From Penaeus vannamei (lineage: Eukaryota > Arthropoda > Malacostraca > Decapoda > Penaeidae), in NCBI RefSeq assembly GCF_042767895.1, contig NC_091589.1, positions 19,042,770 through 19,106,769 on the forward strand: DNA of 64,000 nt, written 5' to 3'. Shown piece after piece: positions 24,568-38,662 of this stretch (positions are counted from its first letter, which is position 1; each line of letters opens with the position of its first letter). Under the pieces are notes generated by a model. That model ran no database searches. It worked only from the letters and a program-made list of their open reading frames with translations, and was not told the origin of the DNA. The translations under genes and the position numbers were made by a program.

Positions 24568-25105
24568 CAATTATTATCATCATTATTGTCATTATCCTTA
24601 TGATTATCATCATTATAGTCATTATAGTCATGATTATCATTAACATCATTATGATTATTACAGTTATAATTATTATTTTGCTAATTATTACTGTCATTTC
24701 CATCATTATAACTATTTTTATAATGATAATAACAATAATGATAATTTAAGAAATAATAATGAGAATAATACTCATTTTAATAACAATAATAATGATATAA
24801 TTATTATTTCTATTGTCATTATTAGTATAAAAATTATTAGAATAGAGTTAATTCTTGCTATTATTCCAGTAATTATCAAAGATATCCTTATTATTATAAT
24901 TTTATTATTATTATCATCATTATTATTGTCTTAATCATTATAATTATCATCATTATTGTTAATAATAAAGGCATTATCATAAAAAATCATCATAAATACC
25001 AGATTTAATGTTCAAATCATCATTATTATCATTGAAAAGCGAAAAAGTGGGTTTTTTTACTTTTCTCTCAAAAGGCTGTAATACGCTAGATTTTGCCGTT
25101 TTTCG
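24568..25105 (-). repeat. Type A satellite, '-' orientation, continuing past the BEL element
   Basis: This continues the array interrupted at 18251 in the same orientation, with a core at about 25035-25105 (aaaaggctgtaatacgctag). It ends at the gap. Confidence 0.88.
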
Positions 25106-25605
25106 NNNNNNNNNNNNNNNNNNNNNNNNNNNNNNNNNNNNNNNNNNNNNNNNNNNNNNNNNNNNNNNNNNNNNNNNNNNNNNNNNNNNNNNNNNNNNNN
25201 NNNNNNNNNNNNNNNNNNNNNNNNNNNNNNNNNNNNNNNNNNNNNNNNNNNNNNNNNNNNNNNNNNNNNNNNNNNNNNNNNNNNNNNNNNNNNNNNNNNN
25301 NNNNNNNNNNNNNNNNNNNNNNNNNNNNNNNNNNNNNNNNNNNNNNNNNNNNNNNNNNNNNNNNNNNNNNNNNNNNNNNNNNNNNNNNNNNNNNNNNNNN
25401 NNNNNNNNNNNNNNNNNNNNNNNNNNNNNNNNNNNNNNNNNNNNNNNNNNNNNNNNNNNNNNNNNNNNNNNNNNNNNNNNNNNNNNNNNNNNNNNNNNNN
25501 NNNNNNNNNNNNNNNNNNNNNNNNNNNNNNNNNNNNNNNNNNNNNNNNNNNNNNNNNNNNNNNNNNNNNNNNNNNNNNNNNNNNNNNNNNNNNNNNNNNN
25601 NNNNN
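25106..25605. other. Assembly gap, 500 N
   Basis: Exactly 500 N. Satellite orientation is the same on both sides, but monomer type changes from A to B across it. Confidence 0.99.
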
Positions 25606-27430
25606 AAAATCATCATAATCATTTAAACTGGAAAAAGGGGGGTTTTCGAGTCATCTCTCAGAAGGCTGTATTTTGCTAGATTTCGCCGGTTTTTCGACTT
25701 TTTGGATTTTTCTCCTTTTAGCCTTTTTCTCATTATAGATGGGCTTTATAATGATAATCATCATCATTATTGTCATTATCATCATCATTATTATCATTAC
25801 TGTGATTATTGCCCTAATTACCCTTAATATAGTCATTATAATAATCATTATCTAAATTATTAATGTAATTTTCATCATTATAATAATTTTAATAATGATA
25901 TTGACAATAATGATAATTCTTGAGATAATAGCAATAATGATAATGATTATAATAACAATAATGGCCGGGATATATTTAATTTTATTTTGATTTCTATCAT
26001 TGTCGTTATTATTAGTGTTATTAGTAGGAAAATCATTAGAATATTGTTGAGTGTTCTTATTATCGCAATTATTAGGCAAATCATCATAATAACTATCATT
26101 ATATAATTTTTATCATAATTATTGTCCTAATTACTCGCATGATTATCATTATTACCGTCATTATTGATGGGGTTATCATCAAAATCATCCTAATTAGTAG
26201 AATTATTGCTAAAATCATCATAATCATTTAAACTGGAAAAAGGGGGGTTTTCGAGTCATCTCTCAGAAGGCTGTATTTTGCTAGATTTCGCCGGTTTTTC
26301 GACTTTTTGGATTTTTCTCCTTTTAGCCTTTTTCTCATTATAGATGGGCTTTATAATGATGATTATCATCATTATTGTCATTATCATCATCATTATTATC
26401 ATTACTGTCATTATTGCCCTAATTACCCTTAATATAGTCATTATAATAATCATTATCTAAATTATTAATGTCATTTTCATCATTATAATGATTTTAATAA
26501 TGATATTGACAATAATGATAATTCTTGAGATAATAGCAATAATGATAATGATTATAATAACAATAATGGCCGGGATATATTTAATTTTATTTTTATTTCT
26601 ATCATTGTCATTATTATTAGTGTTATTAGTAGGAAAATCATTAGAATATTCTTGAGTATTCTTATTATCGCAATTATTAGGCAAATCATCATTATAACTA
26701 TCATTATATAATTTTTATCATAATTATTGTCCTAATTACTTGCATATTTATCATTATTACCGTCATTATTGATGGTGTTATCATCAAAATCATCCTAATT
26801 AGTAGAATTATTGCTAAAATCATCATAATCATCATTTAAACTGGAAAAAGGGGGGTTTTCGACTCATCTCTCAGAAGGCTGTATTTTGCTAGATTTCGCC
26901 GGTTTTTCGACTTTTGGGATTTTTCTCCTTTTAGCCTTTTTCTCATTATAGATGGGCTTTATAATGATAATTATCATCATTATTGTCATTATCATCATCA
27001 TTATTATCATTACTGTGATTATTGCCCTAATTACCCTTAATATAGTCACTATAATAATCATTATCTTAATTATTAATGTCATTTTCATTATTATAATGAT
27101 TTTAATAATGATAATGGCAATAATGATAATTCTAGAAAGAATAACAACAATAAAATTTATTATAATAACAATAATAGCCGTGTTTTAAATTACTTTTATT
27201 ATTATTTCTGTTATCATTGTCGTTATTATTAGTGTTATTAGTAGGAAATTATTAGAATTGTGTTGATTATTGCTATTATTGCAATTATTACGCAAATCAT
27301 CATTATAAGTATCATTGTATAATTATTATCATAATTATTGTCCAAATTACTCTCATAATTACCATTATTATCGTCATTATTGTCATTATTGATGGGGTTA
27401 TCATCAAAATCATCCTAATTAGCAGAATTA
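25606..27430 (-). repeat. Type B satellite, three tandem monomers of 605-608 bp
   Basis: The anchor aaactggaaaaagggg occurs at 25625, 26230 and 26838, giving periods of 605 and 608. Monomers are very similar to each other and homologous to type A but distinct: the core reads gagtcatctctcagaaggctgtattttgctag, and the flank has atgggctttataatg in place of atggactctatgatt. The array is simple (no HOR seen). It ends at about 27430, where '+' type A satellite begins with no gap. Confidence 0.9.
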
Positions 27431-30400
27431 ATGGATAATAATGTTAATGATAATCACGACGATAATGACTATAATGATGATTATCATAAGAATAATGACA
27501 ATAATGATGATAATAATAATCATAGAGTCCATTTATAAGGAAATAAATGCAAAAACTAATACAATTCCAAAAGTCGAAAAAACGGCAAAATCTAGCGTAT
27601 TACAGCCTTTTGAGAGAAAGGTCGAAAAAAAAGCTTTTTCGCTTTTTAATGATAATTAGGATTTTAGCATGCATTCAGGTAATTAAGATGATTTTCATGA
27701 TAATGCCTTTATTAATAACAATAATGATAATAATTATGATGATAATGACAATAATAATGATGATAATAATAATAATAATGATAATCATATTGATAATTTT
27801 GATAATTACTCCAATAGTAGCAATAATGAACTCTATTCTAATAATTTTCATATCAATAATGACAGTAGAAAAAATAATATCATAATTCTTGTTATTGCCA
27901 TTATTAATTCTAAAAATATCATTATTGTTATTATCATTACAAAAATAGTTATAATGATGAAAATGACCGTAATAATTAGCATAATAATCATTAGAACTGC
28001 AAGAATGATAATGATAATAATGATAATCATGACGATAATGACTATAATGATGATAATCATAAGAATAATGACAATAATGATGATAAAAATGCTAATAATA
28101 ACCATAGAGTCCATTTATAATGAAATAAAGGCTAAAACTTTTAAAATCCTAGAAGTCGAAAAAAAAAACGGCAAAATCTGCAGCCTTTTGAGAGAAAAGT
28201 CGAAAAAAAATATTTTCGCTTTTAAATGATAATTATGATGAATTTATCAGGAATTCAGGTAATTATGTTGATTTTCATGATAATGCCTTTATTATTAATA
28301 ATAATGATGATAATTATGATGATAATGAAAATCATAATGATAAAGATAATAAAATGGCAATAATGATGATAATAATAATCAGAGAGTCCATTTATAATGA
28401 AATAAAGACTAAAACTAATAAAATGCCATAAGTCGAAAAAACGGCAAAACTAGCGTATTACAGCCTTATGAGAGAAAGGTCGAAAAAAAACTTTTTCGCT
28501 TTTAAATGGTAATTATGATGATTTTCATGATAATTCCTTTATTTTTAACAATAATGATGATAATTATGATGATAATGACAATAATAATGATGATAACAAC
28601 AATAAAATGATAATTATAATGATAATTTTGATAATTACTGCAATAATAGCAATAACGAACTAACATACTAATAATGACAATAGAAATAATAATAATATCA
28701 TTATTATTGTTATTATAATGAGTATTATTGGCATTATTATTTCTAAAATTATCATTATTGTTATTATAATTATAAAAATAGTTATAATGATGAAAATGAC
28801 AGTAATGATTAGAATAATAATCATTATAACTGCAATAATGATAATGATAGCAATGATAATCATGACGATAATAACTATAATGATGATAATCATAGGAATA
28901 ATGACAATAAAGATGATAATAATAGTCATAGAATCCATTTATAATGAAATAAAGGCTAAAACTAATAAAATCCCCAAAGTCGAAAAAACGGCAAAATCTA
29001 GCCTTTTGAGAGAAAGGTCGAAAAAATCCTTTTTCACTTTTAAATGATAATTATGATGATTTTAACATTAACTCAGGTAATGATGATGATTTTCATGATA
29101 ATTCCTTTATTATTAACGATAATGATGATAATTATGATGATAATGACAATAATTATGATGACAATAATAAAATGATAATTATAATGATGATTTTGATAAT
29201 TACTGCAATAATGAACTCTATTCTAATAATTTTCATACTAATAATGACAATAGAAATAATATCATTACTGTGATTATAATGAGTATTATTGTCATTATTA
29301 ATTCTAAAAATATCATTATTGTTTTTATCATTATAAAAAGTTATAATGATGAAATTTACAGTAATAATTAACATAATAATCATTATAACTGCAATAATGA
29401 TAATGAGAATAATGATAATCATGACGATAATGACTATAATGATGATAATCATAAGAATAATGACAAAAAGGACGATAATGGTGATAATAATAATCATAGA
29501 GTCCATTTATAATGAAATAAAGGCTAAAATTAATAAAATCTCCAAAGTCGAAAAACGGCAAAATCAACCGTATTACAGCCTTTTGAGAGAGGTCGAAAAA
29601 AAACTTTCTCGCTCTTAAATGATAATTATGTCGATTTTAACAGGAGTTCAGGTAATTATGATGATTTTCATGATAATGCCTTTATAATTAACAATAATGA
29701 TAATAATTACAATGATAATGACAATAATAATGATGATAATAATAAAATGATAATTATAATGATAATTTTGATAATTAATGCAATAATAGCAATAATGTAC
29801 TCTATTCTAATAATTTTTATACTAATAATGACAATAGAAATAATATTAATATCATTATTATTGTTATTGTAATAAGTATTATTGTCATTATTATTTCTAA
29901 AATTATCATTTTTGTTCTTGTCATTATAAAAATCGTTATAAGGATAAAAATGACAGTAATAATTAGCATAATAATCATTATAACTGCAATAATGATTATG
30001 ATAATATTGATAAATCATGACGATAATGACTATAATGATGATATTCATAAGAATAATGACAGTAATGATGATAATGATGATAATAATAACCATAGAGTCC
30101 ATTTATGATGAAATAAAGGCTAAAACTAATAAAATCTCCAAAGTCGAAAAACGGCAAAATCTAGCGTATTACAGCCTTTTGAGAAAAAGGTCGAAAAACC
30201 CGCTATTTCGCTTTTGAATGATAATAATGATTTTAACATTAATTCAGGTAATTATGATGATCTTTTTATGATAATGCCTTTATTATTAAAAATAATGATG
30301 ATAATTATGATGATAATGACAATAATAAGGATGATAATAATAATAAAATGATAATCATAAGGATAATTTTGATAATTACTGGAATAATAGCAATAATTAA

Positions 30401-33400
30401 CTCTATTCTAATATTTTTTATACTAATAATGACAAAAGAAATAATAATTATATCATTATTATTGTTATTACAATGAGTATTATTCTCATTATTATTTCTA
30501 AAATTATCATTATTGTTATTATCATTATAAAAATAGATATAATGATGGAAATGACAGTAATAATTAGCAAAATCATAATTATAACTGCAATAATGATAAT
30601 GATGTTAATGATAATCACGACGATATTGACTATAATGATGATAATCATAAGAATAATGACAATAATGATGATAGTAATAATCATAGAGTCCATTTATAAG
30701 GAAATAAATGCTAAAACTAATACAATTCCAAAAGTCGAAAAAACGGCAAAATCTAGCGTATTACAGCCTTTTGAGAGAAAGGTCGAAAAAAAAGCTTTTT
30801 CGCTTTTTAATGATAATTATGATTTTAGCATGCATTTAGGTAATTATGATGATTTTCATGATAATGCTTTTATTAACAACAATAATGATAATAATTATGA
30901 TGGTAATGACAATAATAATGATGATAATAATAATAATAATGATAATCATATTGATAATTTTGATAATTACTGCAATAGTAGCAATAATGAACTCTATTCT
31001 AATAATTTTCATACCAATAATGACAGTAGAAATAATATCATAATTCTTGTTATTGCCATTATTAATTCTAAAAATATCATTATTGTTATTATCATTACAA
31101 AAATAGTTATAATGATGAAAATGACCGTAATAATTAGCATAATAATCATTAGAACTGCAAGAATGATAATGATAATAATGATAATCATGACGATAATGAC
31201 TATAATGATGATAGTGATAAAAATAATGACAATAATGACGATAATAATGCTAATAATAACCATAGAGTCCATTTATAATGAAATAAAGGCTAAAACTATT
31301 AAAATCCTAGAAGTCGAAAAAACGGCAAAATCTGCAGCCTTTTGAGAGAAAAGTTGAAAAAAAATATTTTCGCTTTTAAATGATAATTATGATGAATTTA
31401 TCAGGAATTCAGGTAATTATGATAATTTTTATGATAATGCCTTTATTATTAATAATAATGATGATAATTATGATGATAATGACAATCATAATGATAATGA
31501 TAATAAAATGGCAATAATGATGATAATAATAATCAGAGAGTCCATTTATAATGAAATAAAGACTAAAACTAATAAAATGCCATAAGTCGAAAAAACGGCA
31601 AAACTAGCGTATTACAGCCTTATGAGAGAAAGGTCGAAAAAAAACTTTTTCGCTTTTAAATGGTAATTATGATGATTTTCATGATAATTCCTTTATTTTT
31701 AACAATAATGATGATAATTATGATGATAATGACAATAATAATGATGATAACAACAATAAAATGATAATTATAATGATAATTTTGATAATTACTGCAATAA
31801 TAGCAATAACGAACTAACATACTAATAATGACAATAGAAATAATAATAATATCATTATTATTGTTATTATAATGAGTATTATTGGCATTATTATTTCTAA
31901 AATTATCATTATTGTTATTATAATTATAAAAATAGTTATAATGATGAAAATGACAGTAATGATTAGAATAATAATCATTATAACTGCAATAATGATAATG
32001 ATAGCAATGATAATCATGACGATAATAACTATAATGATGATAATCATAGGAATAATGACAATAAAGATGATAATAATAGTCATAGAATCCATTTATAATG
32101 AAATAAAGGCTAAAACTAATAAAATCCCCAAAGTCGAAAAAACGGCAAAATCTAGCCTTTAGAGAGAAAGGTCGAAAAAAATCCTTTTTCACTTTTAAAT
32201 GATAATTATGATGATTTTAACATTAACTCAGGTAATGATGATGATTTTCATGATAATTCCTTTATTATTAACGATAATGATGATAATTATGATGATAATG
32301 ACAATAATTATGATGACAATAATAAAATGATAATTATAATGATGATTTTGATAATTACAGCAATAATAGCAATAATGAACTCTATTCTAATAATTTTCAT
32401 ACTAATAATGACAATAGAAATGATATCATTATTGTTATTATAATGAGTATTATTGTCATTATTAATTCTAAAAATATCATTATTGTTTTTATCATTATAA
32501 AAATAGTTATAATGATGAAATTTACAGTTATAATTAACATAATAATCATTATAACTGCAATAATGATAATGATAATAATGATAATCATGACGATAATGAC
32601 TATAATGATGATAATAATAAGAATAATGACAAAAAGGACGATAATGGTGATAATAATAATCATAGAGTCCATTTATAATGAAATAAAGGCTAAAATTAAT
32701 AAAATCTCCAAAGTCGAAAAACGGCAAAATCAACCGTATTACAGCCTTTTGAGAGAAAGGTCGAAAAAAAACTTATAATTATGATTATTTTAACATGAAT
32801 TCAGGTAATTATGATGATTTTCATGATAATGCCTTTATTATTAACAATAATGCTGATAATTATTATGATAATGACAATAATAAAGATGAGAATAATAATA
32901 AAATGATATTTATAATGATAATTTTGATAATTACTGCAATAATAGCAATAATGGACTCTATTCTAATATTTTTTATACTAATAATGACAATAGAAATAAT
33001 ATTAATATCATTATTATTGTTATTGTAATAAGTATTATTGTCATTATTATTTCTAAAATTATCATTTTTGTTCTTGTCATTATAAAAATCGTTATAAGGA
33101 TAAAAATGACAGTAATAATTAGCATAATAATCATTATAACTGCAATAATGATTATGATAATATTGATAAATCATGACGATAATGACTATAATGATGATAT
33201 TCATAAGAATAATGACAGCAATGATGATAATGATGATAATAATAACCATAGAGTCCATTTATGATGAAATAAAGGCTAAAACTAATAAAATCTCCAAAGT
33301 CGAAAAACGGCAAAATCTAGCGTATTACAGCCTTTTAAATGATAATTATGATGATCTTTTTATGATAATGCCTTTATTATTAAAATAATGATGATAATTA

Positions 33401-36400
33401 TGATGATAATGACAATAATAAGGATGATAATAATAATAAAATGATAATCATAAGGATAATTTTGATAATTACTGGAATAATAGCAATAATTAACTCTATT
33501 CTAATATTTTTTATACTAATAATGACAAAAGAAATAATAATTGTATCATTATTATTGTTATTATAATGAGTATTATTCTCATTATTATTTCTAAAATTAT
33601 CATTATTGTTATTATCATTATAAAAATAGATATAATGATGGAAATGACAGTAATAATTAGCAAAATCATAATTATAACTGCAATAATGATAATGATGTTA
33701 ATGATAATCACGACGATAATGACTATAATGATGATAATCATAAGAATAATGACAATAATGATGATAATAATAATCATAGAGTCCATTTATAATGAAATAA
33801 AGGCAAAAACTAATAAAATTTTCATGATAATGCCTTCATTATTAACAATAATGATGATAATTATGATGATAATGTCAATAATAATAATGATAATAATAAT
33901 TAAATGATGATTATAATGATAATTTTGATAATTACTGCAATGATAGCAATAATGAACTCTATTCTAATAATTTTCATACTAATAATGACAATAGAAATAA
34001 TATCATTATTGTTATTATAATGAGTATTATTGTCATTATTAATTCTAAAAATATCATTATTGTTTTTATCATTATAAAAATAGTTATAATGATGAAATTT
34101 ACAGTAATAATTAACATAATAATCATTATAACTGCAATAATGATAATGATAATAATGATAATCATGACGATAATGACTATAATGATGATAATCATAAGAA
34201 TAATGACAAAAAGGACGATAATGGTGATAATAATAATCATAGAGTCCATTTATAATGAAATAAAGGCTAAAATTAATAAAATCTCCAAAGTCGAAAAACG
34301 GCAAAATCAACCGTATTACAGCCTTTTGAGAGAAAGGTCGAAAAAAAACTTTCTCGCTCTTAAATGATAATTATGATTATTTTAACGTGAATTCAGGTAA
34401 TTATGATGATTTTCATGATAATGCCTTTATTATTAACAATAATGCTGATAATTATTATGATAATGACAATAATAAAGATGAGAATAATAATAAAATGATA
34501 TTTATAATGATAATTTTGATAATTACTGCAATAATAGCAATAATGGACTCTATTCTAATATTTTTTTATACTAATAATGACAATAGAAATAATATCATTA
34601 TTGTTATTATAATGAGTATTATTGTCATTATTAATTCTAAAAATATCATTATTGTTTTTATCATTATAAAAATAGTTATAATGATGAAATTTACAGTAAT
34701 AATTAGCATAATAATCATTATAACTGCAATAATGATAATGATAATAATGATAATCATGACGATAATGACTATAATGATGATAATCATAAGAATAATGACA
34801 AAAAGGACGATAATGGTGATAATAATAATCATAGAGTCCATTTATAATGAAATAAAGGCTAAAATTAATAAAATCTCCAAAGTCGAAAAACGGCAAAATC
34901 AACCGTATTACAGCCTTTTGAGAGAAAGGTCGAAAAAAACTTTCTCGCTCTTAAATGATAATTATGATTATTTTAACGTGAATTCAGGTAATTATGATGA
35001 TTTTCATGATAATGCCTTTATTATTAACAATAATGCTGATAATTATTATGATAATGACAATAATAAAGATGAGAATAATAATAAAATGATATTTATAATG
35101 ATAATTTTGATAATTACTGCAATAATAGCAATAATGGACTCTATTCTAATATTTTTTATACAAATAATGACAATAGAAATAATATTAATATCATTATTAT
35201 TGTTATTGTAATAAGTATTATTGTCATTATTATTTCTAAAATTATCATTTTTGTTCTTGTCATTATAAAAATCGTTATAAGGATAAAAATGACAGTAATA
35301 ATTATCATAATAATCATTATAACTGCAATAATGATTATGATAATATTGATAAATCATGACGATAATGACTATAATGATGATATTCATAAGAATAATGACA
35401 GTAATGATGATAATGATGATAATAATAACCATAGAGTCCATTTATGATGAAATAAAGGCTAAAACTAATAAAATCTCCAAAGTCGAAAAACGGCAAAATC
35501 TAGCGTATTACAGCCTTTTGAGAAAAAGGTCGAAGAACCCGCTATTTCGCTTTTGAATGATAATAATGATGATTTTAACATTAATTCAGGTAATTATGAT
35601 GATTTTTTTTATGATAATGCCTTTATCATTAAAAATAATGATGATAATTATGATGATAATGACAATAATAAGGATGATAATAATAATAAAATGATAATCA
35701 TAAGGATAATTTTGATAATTACTGGAATAATAGCAATAATTAACTCTATTCTAATATTTTTTATACTAATAATGACAAAAGAAATAATAATTATATCATT
35801 ATTATTGTTATTATAATGAGTATTATTCTCATTATTATTTCTAAAATTATCATTATTGTTATTATCATTATAAAAATAGATATAATGATGGAAATGACAG
35901 TAATAATTAGCAAAATAATAATTATAACTGCAATAATGATAATGATGTTAATGATAATCACGACGATAATGACTATAATGATGATAATCATAAGAATAAT
36001 GACAATAATGATGATAATAATAGTCATAGAGTCCATTTATAAGGAAATAAATGCTAAAACTAATAAAATCCCATCTAGCGTATTACAGCCTTATGAGAGA
36101 AAGGTCGAAAAAAACTTTTTCGCTTTTAAATGGTAATTATGATGATTTTCATGATAATTCCTTTATTTTTAACAATAATGATGATAATTATGATGATAAT
36201 GACAATAATAATGATGATAACAACAATAAAATGATAGTTATAGTGATAATTTTGATAATTACTGCAATAATAGCAATAACGAACTAACATACTAATAATG
36301 ACAATAGAAATAATAATAATATTATTATTGTTATTATAATGAGTATTATTGGCATTATTATTTCTAAAATTATCATTATTGTTATTATAATTATAAAAAT

Positions 36401-37660
36401 AGTTATAATGATGAAAATGACAGTAATGATTAGAATAATAATCATTATAACTGCAATAATGATAATGATAGCAATGATAATCATGACGATAATAACTATA
36501 ATGATGATAATCATAGGAATAATGACAATAAAGATGATAATAATAGTCATAGAATCCATTTATAATGAAATAAAGGCTAAAACTAATAAAATCCCCAAAG
36601 TCGAAAATACGGCAAAATCTAGCCTTTTGAGAGAAAGGTCGAAAAGAAATCCTTTTTCACTTTCAAATGATAATTATGATGATTTTAACATTAACTCAGG
36701 TAATGATGATGATTTTCATGATAATTCCTTTATTATTAACGATAATGATGATAATTATGATGATAATGACAATAATTATGATGACAATAATAAAATGATA
36801 ATTATAATGATAATTTTGATAATTACTTCAATAATAGCAATAATTATCTCTATTCTAATAATTTTCATACTAATAATTTGAATAGAAATAATAATATTAT
36901 TCATGTTATTTTCATTATTAATTCTAAAATTATCATTATTGTTATTATCATTATATAAATAGTTAAAATGATGAAAATTACAGTAATAATTAACATAACA
37001 ATCATTTTAACTGCAATAATGATAATGATAATAATGATAATCATGACGATAATGGCTATAATGATGATAATCATAAAAATAATGACAAAAAGGACGATAA
37101 TGGTGATAATAATAATCATAGAGTCCATTTATAATGAAATAAAGGCGAAAACTAATAAAATCCCATGAGCCGAAAAAACGGCAAAATCTAGCGTATTTCA
37201 GCCCTTTGAGAGAAAGGTCGAAGAAACCGTTTTCGCTTTTAAATGATAATCATGGTTATTTTAACATTCATTCAGGTAATTATGATATTTTTCATGATAA
37301 TGCCTTTATTATTAACAATGATGATGATAATTATGATGATGCTGACAATAATAATAATGATAATAATGATAAAATGAGAATTATAATAATTTTGATAATT
37401 ACTGCAATAATAGCAATAATGATCTCTATTCTAATAATTTTCATACTAATAATGACAAGAGAAATTATATCATTATTATTGTTATTATAATGAGTATTAT
37501 TATCATTATTATTTCTAAAATTATCATTACTTTTATTATCATTATAAAAATAGATATAATGATAAAAATGACCGTAATAATTAGCATAATCATTATAACT
37601 GTAATAATGATAATGATAATAATGATAATCGGGACGATAATGACTATAAGGATCATTGGG
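27431..37660 (+). repeat. Type A satellite HOR array, '+' orientation, with in-register rearrangements
   Basis: The array has the same monomer order as the 3163-bp unit at 1-6897. A landmark at unit position 2932 recurs at 28660, 31814 and 36284, and the first interval (3154) is close to one unit. Unlike 1-6326, the copies differ by scattered substitutions and small indels. Units are rearranged near 33.83 kb (jump from monomer 4 to monomer 1), 34.56 kb (one monomer step of 592 bp repeated) and 36.07 kb (monomer 4 core joined to monomer 6 core). Every junction keeps the monomer phase, which indicates unequal exchange. No gene is present. Confidence 0.9.
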
Positions 37661-37844
37661 GGCAAAGCAGATAAATAGGCTGGAAATCGTGGGCCTCGTC
37701 CTCAGATCCTTTTGAGCTCCTCTGTCTGTGCTTTTCGCTTACGCTTTTCTACGCCTGACTCTTAATTCTGAGTTAACTTTCCTCCCTCTACCCCTCTCTA
37801 CTTCTACCTTACTCTACCTCTACCCCTCTCTACTTCTACCTTAC
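37661..37844. other. Unassigned sequence with CT-rich microsatellite
   Basis: After the satellite ends near 37660, about 130 bp of unrecognised sequence is followed by a ctacctctacccctctctacttctacctta tract of about 55 bp (about 37790-37844). The tract is the insertion target of Gypsy-2: it resumes after the other LTR at 44718. Confidence 0.7.
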
Positions 37845-38480
37845 TGTAGTAACTACGACTGATGGTGGAATAAAATGTAGGCAGAGTTACTACAGTTTAT
37901 TCTGGTTATAAGCTGTGGGAGCTTGAGGTGTTGACCGAGCTGAGGCTGAGATCAGAGTGACTTCGGCTCTGAGTTTTCGAGGTGAACTCAGGTCGTTTTT
38001 GTACGATACTCAATGAAAAGTTACTATATACAGGAAAATATTAATCTTCCGTAGGAAATGTCCACGTAGGCTCTTCTCTATGTGTGTAAGGCCTTCATAC
38101 ACGTTCTCACGGTTCACGCATGTGTTAGGTGTTTGTACAACTAAAAGCGTCGTGATAAGAAAGTATGTCCGTAGAATATTCGTGAACAATTGATAACTAG
38201 AGTAACTACAATGATAATTATTACAAAAGTAGTGATATATACAATGCAATAACTGGGGAACATTATGAGCATACATAATACATGAGTTTGCAAGTAGTTA
38301 TAAGGTAATCAGAAGTATTGTCAGTAAGGGTCGGAATTGCTTGTTCTGGTGGCAATTTGTCTCGGTCGTCTCGCGAGGGGCGCAGGACACTTTGGGCCCC
38401 GGGGGATAAACAGTAGAGTCCTATATACTGCGGGGCCTACAGCGAGGGCGATGGCGAGGTCGAGGTGAGAGGTCACTAAA
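37845..38480 (-). repeat. Gypsy-2 3' LTR
   Basis: 636 bp from tgtagtaactac to ggtcactaaa on the plus strand. The ends form an imperfect inverted repeat (tgtagtaac against ttTAGTGAC on the other strand). It differs from the 5' LTR at a scatter of substitutions and small indels, a few percent overall by eye. No convincing polypurine tract is seen next to 38480. Confidence 0.92.
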
Positions 38481-38662
38481 TCGCTCGGCCACCTAACCAG
38501 GATCGTCCTCGATCCGGCTGCGGTGGGTGATGCTGAAGACGGAAGTCTCGATGACAGGTGACGCGGGGATTCCGGTCCCGGCGTGGCGCGTAGATGCAGG
38601 CTGGCGATAAGAAGAGCAGGTGCGGCATGACCCACGACAGAGCGGGTCTGGGGATGTGGTGA
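38481..38662 (-). other. Gypsy-2 3' untranslated region
   Basis: 182 bp between the integrase stop and the 3' LTR. It is GC-rich, and I see no motif in it. Confidence 0.6.
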
